In this document: one piece after another, positions 17,394 through 26,840 of the stretch | Numbering within the stretch: the stretch's first letter is position 1 | How the letters are laid out: every line of letters starts with the position of its first letter | Assembly: GCA_964468345.1 (NCBI GenBank) | Contig: CAYXVZ010000002.1 | Coordinates: 209,205 to 273,204 of the forward strand | From: DALYLB01 sp964468345 | Lineage (GTDB): Bacteria; Acidobacteriota; Blastocatellia; RBC074 | DNA: 64,000 bases | Direction of reading: 5' to 3' | The notes under the pieces: model-generated | The model's database searches: none | What the model was told of the DNA's origin: nothing | What the model saw: only the letters and a program-made list of their open reading frames with translations | Program-made: the position numbers and the translations under genes

Positions 17394-20300
17394 TTAAAAC
17401 ACATACTTGAGCGCGAACTGAATCTGCCTCGCTCCGACGGTGGTATCAACCGACTTGCCGAAACTCGGCGCTTCCAGGACCCGGACCGGGATCGCGAAAT
17501 GAGTGCGATTGGCGAGATTGAATGCCTCGACGCGAAAGACGATGACCTGACGATCCGTCACGGAAAAATTCTTGACAAAGGCGAGATCGGTCCGCGCCAC
17601 GCCGCCGGCGCGAAAGAAATTGCGCCCGATCCGGCCGTTATTTCCCAGCGCTGCAAGCAGCTGGGTGGGACTGGCGTTCAGACCCAGCTTTTGCTGGCGA
17701 TCGTCTATGATCGCCAATCCGTTCAGACTGTCAATACGATCGGTGAAATTCCCGTCGAGATTCACGTCATAGCTGGAATTGACGGTGAAAGGCTGCCCTG
17801 TCTGGAACGTGGCGAAGAGAGAATACTGCCAGCCACCGAACATGGCGCCCTTAATGCCTTTCGAGTTGTTATAGCGAGCCAACCCGGGCAAATCGCCGAT
17901 CGAGCTGATGGCGAGGCGGTGGCGAACATCGAAGTTCGCGCTGGCCCGTTCCGCCAGCAGATTCCGGTCATCCTGCGGCAAGGCGTAGGCGCCGGCCACA
18001 TCGAAGACATCGGAGACATCGTCGATGGCGTGCGACCATGTGTATGCCGCACCGAATTGATAGCCCTGTGAGAAGCGCTTGTTGACCGATAGCTGCAACG
18101 AATGATAGTTCGAGGCCGCGGAAGAATCGAAAACCGTGTATGCGCCGAGATTCGGATTCGGCCGGCGCAGATTGGCGCCGCCCAGACTCGAAAGAGGCGC
18201 CAGGGCAATGGCCAGCACCGGACTCGGGTTGATCCCGAGCGGATCGATCGGCAGGGTCACGGAATTTGGCCCGCCGTTCGGCGTGCGAAAGCGAGTGAGA
18301 TTGATTCCGCGCGATCCCACATAGGCAAGATTTACGAGAAAGTCCTTGTACAGTTCCCGCTCCACCTGCAGGTTGTATTGCAGCGCATAGGGTGAGCGCA
18401 GATTTCGATCCGGCAATGTGAACGCGATGCCGCCGCCCGAGGGCAGCGAACCGGCGACGGTCGGATCGAACAGCAGGCCGAGCAATTGCGGCAATGCGCC
18501 CGATGGGGCCTGCAGGACGTTCAACTGGTCCGGGCGAATCAGTCCGACGCGCGGCGTCAACCGCCCGTTATTGACGAGATCGAGTTGGATATAGCGCGGA
18601 TTGAAGATGCCGATGATGCCCGTTGTTCCCGGAACAAAGAAGGCGTCGCTCGCATAAGAGAAGGTATTCGCATCGACATTGATGGGCAGCGAGTTCGGAA
18701 ACACATTTCTGGACTGGCTGACCACGCTGCCGAGCGCGACGTCGTAATATGCGCCGACGCCTCCGCGAACAATGGTTTTCCCAGCCCGGGCCGAGTCTGA
18801 CGCGAACGGATCCCACGCAAAACCGACGTGCCCGCCAAAATTGTTTCGATCGGAATCGAAAATCGAATCGCGGCTGCCGATAATGTTTTTCAGCGCACTC
18901 ACCGTCGAATTGAATGATGTGAGCAGGCTGGCATTCGGATAGATTCGCGCGCCATTGGTGAATGGCGCAGCAATGGCGATGTTCGGATCCGAAGTCGGAA
19001 GTTGGTTCAGCGGAAACGTGTTTTCGATGCGCGAGTTCACATCCCGCGGCACGGTATTGATTTCATAACGCAGTCCGAGATCGAGAGTCAGCCCGCGCCG
19101 AACCTTCCAGTTGTCATTGAAGAACCCGTTGAGTTGCCAGAATCGCAGGCCCAGCGTCGAATCGGCATTCCCGATCGCAAGCGACTGAAAAATGCCCGTG
19201 GGAATGGCGAGCGAAGCGAGATCGCTTCCGCTGAAAAAGCCCGGCGTCGGCCCGAACTGCGAGATATTCTGAATCGGCGCCGCCCCGAACTGCGCCGTCA
19301 GGTCCGGGGATCCGCCGAAGACAACCTGCGAGCGGTAATTTCGGTTCAGAAAGCTGTTGAGTTGTGTGCGGCGGATGTCCGCGCCGAATTTGAAGGTGTG
19401 ATTCACCCGGACATAACTGAAGGTATCCGCGAACTGAATCGTATTATTCGCGCGCGCCTGGGGAAACAGATAGACATCCGTCCCAAGCGGACTGAAGGGA
19501 TAAACCAGAACCTGCCCCACCGTGGAGAGATTGTCTTCCGAAACCTGCCCGCTCAGCCGGCGGTAATCGACAAAGTTCGTTACAAATTCCGGCGTGGTCC
19601 CATTTCCGATTTTCCGCGCGTTCAACAGGAACTGCTCATTCGGCAAAAACGAGGATGGAGCAAGATAAGAGTTGCGAACTTCATCGAATCGCAATGCAGT
19701 GCGGCCATAGCTTGCCCGAAGCTGATTGGCCTTCGTCGGCGAAAGCTGGCTGTTTAAAAACAATGACAGGTTGTTTGTCCGCACATCGGGCTCGACGCCC
19801 GAAAATATCGCGCCGCCGACGGCAGGAATCTGCCGCGAATCGTCCGTGAAGTTATACCGCGCCGTGAATTGATGGGTGACTTCGGGACCGAACAGCTTGA
19901 AGTTATGATCGACCTTCAGCGAATAGATCAATCCCCGGGCATCCGCCGGCAGCACCTGCGTCAAGGTATTCGCGCCATACGGTCCGACGGGATTATTCGG
20001 AAACGGAAATAACGACATCACCGAATCTCCCGCAACCGAGGTCGGCGTAAAGACCTGCGCGTTCCCCTGTCGATCCCGGGTGGTGAATCCGGTCGCGCCG
20101 TAACCGAGAAACCCGCGCTGCGCAACGGTCGGGACCGCAAAATGGGTTTCCTGTCTTGCGCCGATGGACTGGCCTTCAATCGATCCGAAAAAGAATGTTC
20201 TATCGCGATAAATCGGCAATCCAAGCGTGGCGCCGCCCTGAAAACGCCGGTATCGATCTTCTCCCTCAGAGGGATTTGCCTGAACCAGCGGTGTCGGGAG

Positions 20301-21392
20301 TTCCGAACTCGAATTGCGAACGACGACCGGAATGGCGCGGGCATTCACGGGTTGCCCGTTGGTATATCGGTCGACAGCCTGCGCACTCAGGGCGAAGCTC
20401 TTTGCCTTGTCGTCCTTGTAATCGAAAAAATTCCGCGCATTGAGCGCGGAGTCATTGAAAAAATTGTAGACCGTGCCGTGAATCTGATTCGTTCCCGATT
20501 TGGACACCGCATTGACCTGCGAACCCATGCTGCGGCCCTGCTCGGCGTCCCATAAATGCGTTACGATTTGAATTTCCTTGACGCTCTCGATGCTCTGCGG
20601 CGTCAACGCAACAAAACCCTGGCGGCGAACGCCCACGTCCTCGTCGTTGTTATCCGATCCATCGACCGTGAAGTTATTGGATCGGGCTCGCTGTCCGTTG
20701 ACTGAGAACTGTCCCGGCGTTCCGATTCCCGCGCCGATGCCCGGTCCGGCCACGCCGCGTACCTGCGGCGGGGGCGCGACGCCGGCCGCAAGAAAGGCGA
20801 GATCATCGAACGTTCGCACGCCGGACAACGGCAACAGCGACACCATCTTTTCATCCGCGTTCGACCGTCGGGTCGGATCGTTCTGATTCGTCGCCTGCCC
20901 GGTATCTTCTGCGACGGCTGCCGGTGTTGTCGGCGGCGGTTGTGGTTGCGGAGTGGGCGTCACAGGCGGCGGCGTGTTCGTTGCGATTGGCGCGGGGCCG
21001 CTGCCCGACACCATCCTGATCGGAGGCGCAGTGAAGACCGTATCGTTGAGTTTTATTCGCGTTGGAGGCTGAGTTGCTTCCTGTCTGAATCCATCTTTGA
21101 ATGCCTCGAGCATGTACCTCCCAAGCGGAAGGAAGGTAATCCGGTAAAATCCCCTGGCATTCGTCTGCACCGTTCTCACATTTCCCGTGTCAATGTTGGT
21201 CGCCTTCACCCGGACGCCGGGAATGCCGTTTCCAGCGGCATCCAGAACTTCTCCTTCAATGGTTCCCGTAACCGTATCTGGTTTTGTAATTGCGACCGGC
21301 GAGGCCGCCGAGACGAGAAGTTGCAGGGGAAAGAGAAATTGGGTGAGCGTCAGGGCAATCGCAATCAGCGAATGGAACAGTTTTGCTTTCAT
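17394..21392 (-). CDS. Oar-like TonB-dependent outer-membrane receptor
   Basis: A 1332-residue outer-membrane protein. A signal peptide (about 1-29) is followed by a carboxypeptidase-regulatory-like beta sandwich (about 45-115; GEVLDAAGNGIPGVRV, GFYRITFLPLGRY). A Pro/Thr-rich linker (about 138-165) leads to a plug (FSVNGQRARSNNFTVDGSDNND; KSGTNQIHGTVYNFFNDS), then a long beta-barrel with the terminal aromatic signature ALKYVF. This architecture is abundant in Acidobacteria and is thought to import large substrates; the ligand is unknown. AGGAG lies 9 nt before the ATG. A candidate promoter with dyads lies about 200 nt upstream, and a terminator follows the stop. Confidence 0.93.
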   Translation of the reverse strand: MKAKLFHSLIAIALTLTQFLFPLQLLVSAASPVAITKPDTVTGTIEGEVLDAAGNGIPGVRVKATNIDTGNVRTVQTNARGFYRITFLPLGRYMLEAFKDGFRQEATQPPTRIKLNDTVFTAPPIRMVSGSGPAPIATNTPPPVTPTPQPQPPPTTPAAVAEDTGQATNQNDPTRRSNADEKMVSLLPLSGVRTFDDLAFLAAGVAPPPQVRGVAGPGIGAGIGTPGQFSVNGQRARSNNFTVDGSDNNDEDVGVRRQGFVALTPQSIESVKEIQIVTHLWDAEQGRSMGSQVNAVSKSGTNQIHGTVYNFFNDSALNARNFFDYKDDKAKSFALSAQAVDRYTNGQPVNARAIPVVVRNSSSELPTPLVQANPSEGEDRYRRFQGGATLGLPIYRDRTFFFGSIEGQSIGARQETHFAVPTVAQRGFLGYGATGFTTRDRQGNAQVFTPTSVAGDSVMSLFPFPNNPVGPYGANTLTQVLPADARGLIYSLKVDHNFKLFGPEVTHQFTARYNFTDDSRQIPAVGGAIFSGVEPDVRTNNLSLFLNSQLSPTKANQLRASYGRTALRFDEVRNSYLAPSSFLPNEQFLLNARKIGNGTTPEFVTNFVDYRRLSGQVSEDNLSTVGQVLVYPFSPLGTDVYLFPQARANNTIQFADTFSYVRVNHTFKFGADIRRTQLNSFLNRNYRSQVVFGGSPDLTAQFGAAPIQNISQFGPTPGFFSGSDLASLAIPTGIFQSLAIGNADSTLGLRFWQLNGFFNDNWKVRRGLTLDLGLRYEINTVPRDVNSRIENTFPLNQLPTSDPNIAIAAPFTNGARIYPNASLLTSFNSTVSALKNIIGSRDSIFDSDRNNFGGHVGFAWDPFASDSARAGKTIVRGGVGAYYDVALGSVVSQSRNVFPNSLPINVDANTFSYASDAFFVPGTTGIIGIFNPRYIQLDLVNNGRLTPRVGLIRPDQLNVLQAPSGALPQLLGLLFDPTVAGSLPSGGGIAFTLPDRNLRSPYALQYNLQVERELYKDFLVNLAYVGSRGINLTRFRTPNGGPNSVTLPIDPLGINPSPVLAIALAPLSSLGGANLRRPNPNLGAYTVFDSSAASNYHSLQLSVNKRFSQGYQFGAAYTWSHAIDDVSDVFDVAGAYALPQDDRNLLAERASANFDVRHRLAISSIGDLPGLARYNNSKGIKGAMFGGWQYSLFATFQTGQPFTVNSSYDVNLDGNFTDRIDSLNGLAIIDDRQQKLGLNASPTQLLAALGNNGRIGRNFFRAGGVARTDLAFVKNFSVTDRQVIVFRVEAFNLANRTHFAIPVRVLEAPSFGKSVDTTVGARQIQFALKYVF

Positions 21393-21558
21393 AACATCAG
21401 TCTCCTAAAACCTGCCTGTTGCCGAGCATGTGTTTCAAGGGGGTCCTGTGGGGGCAATGCGGTGTGGGGTTCATGGGTATTTGCCGGCGGCCGGCTGGCC
21501 GCTTCCTGCGCAAGCGATCATTGAGAATGTTTGCAAGATTTCAAGCTGATATTGATAT

Positions 21559-21630
21559 GGATTCGCGAATCCGATCTTTCGGCGGATCCGAAAGTAACGC
21601 TTATCTTAACCCGCTTGCTTCGGTTGTCAA
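21559..21630 (-). promoter_or_regulatory. Candidate promoter with operator-like dyads for the TonB receptor
   Basis: On the minus strand TTGACA (21630-21625) and TAAGAT (21608-21603) are 16 nt apart. Just downstream lie two dyads: CTTTCGG/CCGAAAG (within 21575-21593) and the perfect 14-mer GGATTCGCGAATCC (21559-21572). Their place at or just after the expected transcription start suits repressor operators. The leader to the ATG is about 200 nt. Confidence 0.5.
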
Positions 21631-21682
21631 CCATAAGTAAAGTGCTGTGGGTATTCCTGAAACCCTCCCCCGGAATAGAAAT

Positions 21683-22444
21683 ATGAAAACACCGGTTGAA
21701 AATGCCGTCGAATTGATTCGGGAGTCGAATCACATTGTTGCGCTCACGGGAGCGGGAATCAGCACGGAAGCGGGCATCCCCGATTTTCGCAGCACGGGAG
21801 GCCTCTGGGAGAATGAAGCCCTGCTCGAACTGATGTCCGCGGAAGGATTCCGCCGCGATCCGGCGCAATTTTACCGGGCTTCGCTGCAGTTGCTCCCGAA
21901 CATACACCGCGCCGAACCCACAAGGGCGCATCGATTTCTGGCACGCCTGGAGGAAGCCGGTAAATTGCAGACGATCGTGACGCAGAATATCGACGGACTG
22001 CATCAGGCGGCCGGCTCAACGATCGTGCACGAAATTCATGGAAATTTCCGCACGGGCCATTGCGTCGACTGCCATACTGAATACCGAATGACGGAGTTTT
22101 ATCACCTGATCGAAACCGGGGAAATCAACCTGCCGGCCTGCGCGGGCTGCCTTGCGCCGATCAAAGCCGATGTGATCCTGTTCGGAGATCTATTGCCCAT
22201 CGATGACTGGAGCGCGTCGGTCGCCGCCGCGGAAGAATGCGACCTGATGCTGGTGCTGGGATCCTCGTTGGTTGTGTATCCGGCCGCGGACCTGCCTCGC
22301 ATCGCCGCGGCCCGCGGGGCGCGCCTGATTATCATCAATCGGGATCCCGGCGATTTCGACTCGCTTGCCGATGTCGTCGTCCTCAGCGAACTTGGCGAGT
22401 TTGCGGAAAAAGCCGCCGCGATTCTTTGGCCGGAAAGTGCGTAA
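21683..22444 (+). CDS. Sir2-family NAD-dependent protein deacylase
   Basis: A 253-residue cytoplasmic enzyme that removes acyl groups from lysines using NAD+. The Rossmann motif is GAGISTEAGIPDFRS (24-37), followed by TQNIDGLHQ, the catalytic His119 in HEIHG, and zinc Cys pairs 127/130 (CVDC) and 153/156 (CAGC). The length is typical for the CobB/Sir2 group. I prefer the ATG before KTPVENAV; a start 36 nt earlier is open, but the extension MGIPETLPRNRN does not resemble the family. The Shine-Dalgarno is weak (GGAATAG). It is transcribed divergently from the TonB receptor. Confidence 0.92.
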   Translation: MKTPVENAVELIRESNHIVALTGAGISTEAGIPDFRSTGGLWENEALLELMSAEGFRRDPAQFYRASLQLLPNIHRAEPTRAHRFLARLEEAGKLQTIVTQNIDGLHQAAGSTIVHEIHGNFRTGHCVDCHTEYRMTEFYHLIETGEINLPACAGCLAPIKADVILFGDLLPIDDWSASVAAAEECDLMLVLGSSLVVYPAADLPRIAAARGARLIIINRDPGDFDSLADVVVLSELGEFAEKAAAILWPESA

Positions 22445-22592
22445 ATATCCCTGCCATCAATGCTCCCACTCGCATAATCAGGATAAATCCGACGGGATAT
22501 TTCTGTTGTTTCCGCCTTCTCTTATCTTTTATCATCAGCGGGCTCGATCGCAACAAAGCGTTCTTATATTTCACAGGAATGAGGAATCAGCA

Positions 22593-23552
22593 ATGAACTG
22601 TCCACGTTGTAACGCCAGTGTCCCGAATGACGCACGTTTCTGCAGCGTATGCGGCCTGAATATGAGTGCAGCCAGCGCACCACCACCCCCTCCTCCGCAA
22701 CAAGCGCAACAGGGTTACGGTACCCCCGGCTACGGAGGCGGGTACGGCGCCAATCCTGCCAATGCTGGAGGCTATGGCGGAGGCCCGCAACCCGGCATTC
22801 ATATCGATTCCGACGGGCGTGGCAGCGGACGCGGCTATACCTACGACATCAAATACCAGGGAGCTTTTGCCTTGGCGGTTGTCACGCTGCAACCCGAACA
22901 ATCCATCCTGGCCGAGGCCGGCGCCATGGTTTCAATGTCGGGGAATGTCGAACTGCAATCCCAGATGAAAGGCGGATTGATGGGCGCGCTCAAACGCGCG
23001 GTCGGGGGCGAATCGATGTTCGTCTCAACCTTCACGGCGCGTGGCGGCGCGGGCGAAGTGAGCTTTGCTCCCGGCCCGCCAGGCGATGTTGCCGCCATCG
23101 ACATGAACAACCAGGTTTTCTTCGTTCAATCGAGTTCCTATCTGGCGGGTGACGCGGGATTGACGGTGGATACAAAATGGGGCGGCGCGAAATCCTTCTT
23201 CGGCGGCGAAGGATTGTTTGTCCTGCAGGTTTCAGGCACCGGTCTGCTGCTGGTTTCCTCGTTCGGCGCGATTCATCGAAAGCTACTCGCCCCCGGTGAA
23301 CGTTATGTCGTGGATACCGGGCATCTGGTCGCCTGGCAAGGCCATCTGCGCTATGAACTGCGAAAAGCCGCGCAATCGGGCTGGTTTCGAAGCATGCTCA
23401 GCGGCGAGGGCATCGTGGCTGAATTCATGGGCCCCGGCGAGATTTTGATTCAGACGCGCAATCTGGCGGCCTTTGCCGGCGTGCTCAAACCGTTTTTCCC
23501 AACGCAGGGCGGCAGCGGTGGCGGCGCACTGGGAAATCTTTTTGGGGAATAG
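22593..23552 (+). CDS. AIM24 / TIGR00266-family protein with zinc ribbon
   Basis: A 319-residue protein. An N-terminal zinc ribbon has Cys3, Cys6, Cys17 and Cys20 (MNCPRC, FCSVCG). A Pro/Gly/Tyr-rich low-complexity linker (about 30-70) is followed by the AIM24 beta-sandwich (from about residue 82), with the glycine-patterned motifs typical of the family (LAEAGAMVSMSGNVEL, GLFVLQVSGTG, GEILIQTRNLAAF). The function of bacterial AIM24 proteins is not established. GAGGA lies about 9 nt before the ATG. The frame is open further upstream, overlapping the sirtuin gene, but that part does not look like protein. The 148-nt gap before it holds nothing clear. Confidence 0.88.
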   Translation: MNCPRCNASVPNDARFCSVCGLNMSAASAPPPPPPQQAQQGYGTPGYGGGYGANPANAGGYGGGPQPGIHIDSDGRGSGRGYTYDIKYQGAFALAVVTLQPEQSILAEAGAMVSMSGNVELQSQMKGGLMGALKRAVGGESMFVSTFTARGGAGEVSFAPGPPGDVAAIDMNNQVFFVQSSSYLAGDAGLTVDTKWGGAKSFFGGEGLFVLQVSGTGLLLVSSFGAIHRKLLAPGERYVVDTGHLVAWQGHLRYELRKAAQSGWFRSMLSGEGIVAEFMGPGEILIQTRNLAAFAGVLKPFFPTQGGSGGGALGNLFGE

Positions 23553-23563
23553 GTCCTATAACT

Positions 23564-23598
23564 CCTATAGGACCTATAAGTCTAATAGGTCCTATAGG
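23564..23598. repeat. Hairpin of the ATAGGTCCTATAGG family
   Basis: Two 14-nt arms (CCTATAGGACCTAT and its complement) surround a 7-nt loop inside a longer run of related words (about 23549-23605). It separates convergent genes. The words recur in the palindrome at 15921-15964. Confidence 0.8.
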
Positions 23599-23604
23599 TC
23601 TTAT

Positions 23605-24270
23605 TTATATAAAACTGCGATCGACCAGCATCGCCTCAGCCAGCACGGCGACATACTGCTCATGAGTCAGGTCGACCGCGCCGAAATAACCGACATGCTG
23701 CGTTCGCATCTGTGCATCGAGCAGACTGTATCGCCGATCGCGCAGCCGCTCAACGAGTGCGACCAGTGCGATCTGCGAAGCCGATGTCACACGCGAGAAC
23801 ATGGATTCGCCGAAGAAGGCGGACCGCAGTGAGACGCCATACAGCCCACCCACCAGGCGATCTTCATCCCAGACCTCGACCGAATGAGCGAATCCCCGGC
23901 GATGAAGCTGAGAATAGAGCGAAATCATCTCCTCGCTCAACCAGACTTCCTCTTCGGGAATATCATAATGACGGGCGCAGGCGCGAATGACCGCGGAGAA
24001 GGCCGTATTGATCCGGATCTCATAATTAACCTTGCGAATCGTCTGCCGCAAGGACCGCCGGATCTTGAATCGCTCATCGAGCGGAATAATCGTCCGCGGC
24101 TCCGCAACGAACCAATCGATCTGCCCGTGCAGTCCTCTGGCCATCGGAAAGTATCCCTGCTGATACCCCGCCAGAATCTGTTCAGGAGTGATGATGGGCC
24201 GTCCGGCTGACTTCCGATTTCGCATACCTTCTGAAAATATCACGCGGAAACCAGAACGGCAAAGCTTCAT
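23605..24270 (-). CDS. aat: Leucyl/phenylalanyl-tRNA--protein transferase
   Basis: A 221-residue enzyme that transfers Leu or Phe from aminoacyl-tRNA to proteins with N-terminal Arg/Lys, marking them for ClpS/ClpAP degradation (N-end rule). The family hallmarks are clear: GYFPMA near the N-terminus, WFVAEPRTIIPL, SVEVWDEDRLVGGLYGVSLRSAFFGESMFS, and LLDAQMRTQHVGYFGA. The start is uncertain: this ATG lacks a Shine-Dalgarno, and a second ATG 45 nt later has AGAAGG only 1 nt away. A ClpC-like ATPase is encoded far downstream in the window, but no ClpS is seen. Confidence 0.93.
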   Translation of the reverse strand: MKLCRSGFRVIFSEGMRNRKSAGRPIITPEQILAGYQQGYFPMARGLHGQIDWFVAEPRTIIPLDERFKIRRSLRQTIRKVNYEIRINTAFSAVIRACARHYDIPEEEVWLSEEMISLYSQLHRRGFAHSVEVWDEDRLVGGLYGVSLRSAFFGESMFSRVTSASQIALVALVERLRDRRYSLLDAQMRTQHVGYFGAVDLTHEQYVAVLAEAMLVDRSFI

Positions 24271-24345
24271 GTTTTTCTATTGCGCGTGCTATCTTGCATC
24301 CTGCAATTTCGATCCTGAAAAACAAACATACCGGAGAAAATTCGA

Positions 24346-26319
24346 ATGAATTTTGATTCCTCCCCTGGACCGCGGGAGTGCCGCGTCAAAATCGGGCAGC
24401 CTGGATCATCATTTATCATTGCGTTCCGAATGCTGCTTGTCGTTGCCCTGATGTCCGCCATGATCGCTCCCGGCCTGGCACAACGCACGAAAGGCAAAAC
24501 ACCGCCTCCGGCGCCGCGCCCGGCAGCCCCTCCAGCAATGGCGCTAAGTTATACGCTGGCCTTTCCGAACCCACACACGCATCTTTACGAAATCACATTG
24601 ACAGTCGCGAATGTAACAACGCCAACCCTCGATCTGCAGCTTCCTACCTGGACGCCCGGTTCGTATCTGCAACGAGAATATGCCCGCCACGTGCAGGATT
24701 TCACCGCGAGCGATGCAGCAGGCAACGCCATGGCCTGGGAAAAGACCGACAAAGCGACCTGGCGCGTTGCCAGCGCGGCCACAATCGAAGCGCCGAAAAT
24801 AATCACAGCCTTTTATCGCGTATACGCCAACGAACTGGCCACGCAAACCAGTCACCTCGACGGCACGCATGCCTACTTCAACGGCGCATCGCTGTTTATG
24901 TATGCGGCGGCCGCCAAAAACACGCCGCACCGCCTCAAATTCATCGTTCCGGATGGCTGGCGTGTGTCGACGCCCCTGGGACTGAATCCGGATGCCGATG
25001 GATATTACACGGCAGCGGATTATGACCGGCTTGTCGATTCGCCGACAGAAATCGGCACGCACAAACTTCTGGAGTTCACAGTGCGAGAAAAGCTCCATCG
25101 CGTCGCAATCTGGGGCGAGTATGAGTTCAACGATAAGAAGCTGACAGCGGATCTGGCCAAAATCGTGGAGGCCGGCGCGCAGATATTCGGCGGCCTGCCG
25201 TATGAGCACTACCTATTCATTGTGCATGTACAACCGGGCATCGGCGGCGGAACCGAACATCTGAATTCGAACGTCAGCATGACGCGCCCGGAGGCTTTTC
25301 GATCTGACCGGGCATATAAGCAATTTCTTGGACTTGAGTCCCACGAATATTTCCATCACTGGAACGTCAAACGAATTCGCCCCGTGGCGCTGGGCCCGTT
25401 TGATTATCAACGGGAAAATTACACGCGGGGATTATGGGTCTCGGAAGGCATCACGAATTATTACGGCGATCAGTTGCTGCGCCGCGCGGGATTGATCAGT
25501 TCCGCGGAGTATCTGGAAGGACTCGTGACCATGATCGCGGGCTACGAGCAGCTTCCCGGCAGGTTCAAGCAGTCCGCGGAGTCCGCAAGCTTCGATGCCT
25601 GGATCAAGCATTACCGGCCCGATGAAAATTCGGTGAATACGGCGCTCTCCTATTACACGCGCGGTGAAATCCTGGGCCTGTTGCTTGATATCGAAATCCG
25701 GACGGCAACCGATGGCGCCAGATCCCTGGATGACGCCATGCGAATGCTGCTCGAAAATCACGGCCTTCCCCGCCCCGGTTTTACCGACGCCGAATTGAAA
25801 GCCATCCTCGAAAAAGCCGCCGGCAAGGACCTCACGGATTTCTGGAAGCGATACGTCAGCGGGACCGAGGAAATCGACTTCCCGGGGTATTTTGCCCGGA
25901 TCGGGCTGCAACTGACCAAGGGCTATCAGCCTTTCACGCCCTATGCGGAATCAAAGACCGACAAACCCGGAACGCTCGGCATCAGCTTCCGAGCGCAGGG
26001 CGATCGGGTCTTTGTTTCCAACGTCGTTGCCGGGCTGCCGGCCTACCAAAGCGGGCTGTATGCCAATGATGAGCTGGTTGCGATCGATGGCAAAAAAATC
26101 GATGCGGCCAATGCCGGCGGCCGCCCGGGCGCGCCCGGCCTGTTGGGATCGCTGCGCGCGGGCCAGCGCGTCACGATCAGCTATTTCCATCGCGAGCAAC
26201 TGAAGTCGCTCGAACTGATCGCGGCGGAAAAAAGCTTCGATCGGTATCTGGTCGCGGAAAGTAAAACAGCCGCTGAAGCGCAAAAAGCATTGCGCAAAGC
26301 CTGGCTGAGCGAGAAGTAA
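24346..26319 (+). CDS. M61-family (glycyl aminopeptidase-like) secreted peptidase with PDZ domain
   Basis: A 657-residue exported metallopeptidase. A hydrophobic signal lies at about residues 24-46, followed by a Pro-rich stretch and the M61 N-terminal beta domain (WTPGSYLQREYARHV). The catalytic zinc motif is HEYFH (His333, Glu334, His337), followed by WVSEGITNYY with the third ligand. A C-terminal PDZ domain spans about 540-620 (LGISFRAQGDRVFVSNVVAGLPAYQSGL is its start region). The family cleaves N-terminal Gly or Ala. GGAG lies 9 nt before the ATG; an ATG just before the hydrophobic core would also give a standard signal peptide. The coiled-coil gene follows 29 nt later. Confidence 0.93.
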   Translation: MNFDSSPGPRECRVKIGQPGSSFIIAFRMLLVVALMSAMIAPGLAQRTKGKTPPPAPRPAAPPAMALSYTLAFPNPHTHLYEITLTVANVTTPTLDLQLPTWTPGSYLQREYARHVQDFTASDAAGNAMAWEKTDKATWRVASAATIEAPKIITAFYRVYANELATQTSHLDGTHAYFNGASLFMYAAAAKNTPHRLKFIVPDGWRVSTPLGLNPDADGYYTAADYDRLVDSPTEIGTHKLLEFTVREKLHRVAIWGEYEFNDKKLTADLAKIVEAGAQIFGGLPYEHYLFIVHVQPGIGGGTEHLNSNVSMTRPEAFRSDRAYKQFLGLESHEYFHHWNVKRIRPVALGPFDYQRENYTRGLWVSEGITNYYGDQLLRRAGLISSAEYLEGLVTMIAGYEQLPGRFKQSAESASFDAWIKHYRPDENSVNTALSYYTRGEILGLLLDIEIRTATDGARSLDDAMRMLLENHGLPRPGFTDAELKAILEKAAGKDLTDFWKRYVSGTEEIDFPGYFARIGLQLTKGYQPFTPYAESKTDKPGTLGISFRAQGDRVFVSNVVAGLPAYQSGLYANDELVAIDGKKIDAANAGGRPGAPGLLGSLRAGQRVTISYFHREQLKSLELIAAEKSFDRYLVAESKTAAEAQKALRKAWLSEK

Positions 26320-26348
26320 CCCATCCCCTTTTTTCAAGGAGACGCAGC

Positions 26349-26765
26349 ATGGCGGAGGAAAAATCCTCGTCGGGACTGATTCAAGTTGTCATTGCCCTGA
26401 TCGGCGTCGTCGGCTCGCTGGGCGTGGCCTGGATCACAACCGGCGCGAAATTCGAAAGCGAGCTGAAAGACAATCAGGCCTCGGTCAGCAAACTGCAAAA
26501 TGAAATCGAAACCATCAAGGGCAACCTGACCGGAAAGATCGAAGAGGCCAATAAGCAATTGGCGGAAATGCGCGATTTGCTGATCTCGGCGAAAAAGGAA
26601 AATGAGTCGATGCTTGCGCATCTCAATGAACTGAAGGCCCAGATCGAGGCTGCCAATAAAACCGTTGAAACAGCCAAAGCAACCAATCAGCAACTGACGA
26701 TCACGACTGAACGGCTCAAGGCGGTCACCCCGGATTTGCTCAAGCGCGTTCCGCCGAAGGATTGA
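26349..26765 (+). CDS. Membrane-anchored coiled-coil protein
   Basis: A 138-residue protein not assigned to a family. One transmembrane segment (about 10-29, LIQVVIALIGVVGSLGVAWI) is followed by a long, nearly uninterrupted heptad-rich coiled coil (about 35-125) rich in Lys, Glu, Asn and Leu, then a short tail DLLKRVPPKD. AAGGAG sits upstream of the ATG. It is probably co-transcribed with the M61 peptidase. A scaffold or spacer role at the membrane is inference. Confidence 0.75.
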   Translation: MAEEKSSSGLIQVVIALIGVVGSLGVAWITTGAKFESELKDNQASVSKLQNEIETIKGNLTGKIEEANKQLAEMRDLLISAKKENESMLAHLNELKAQIEAANKTVETAKATNQQLTITTERLKAVTPDLLKRVPPKD

Positions 26766-26840
26766 CGCCGGATCGAAACAAAATACTGTAACTCGTTGGT
26801 CCAAATCATCGTCAGAAGCAGCAAAAGAAGCTGCAAAGGG

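Noticed and set aside
22443..22502. Possible terminator after the sirtuin (9-bp stem, AAATATCCC)
   Set aside because: A loop of over 40 nt makes it unlikely to act as a terminator.
24294..24306. TTGCATCCTGCAA dyad between aat and the M61 gene
   Set aside because: Only 5-bp arms in a 75-bp gap; easily chance.
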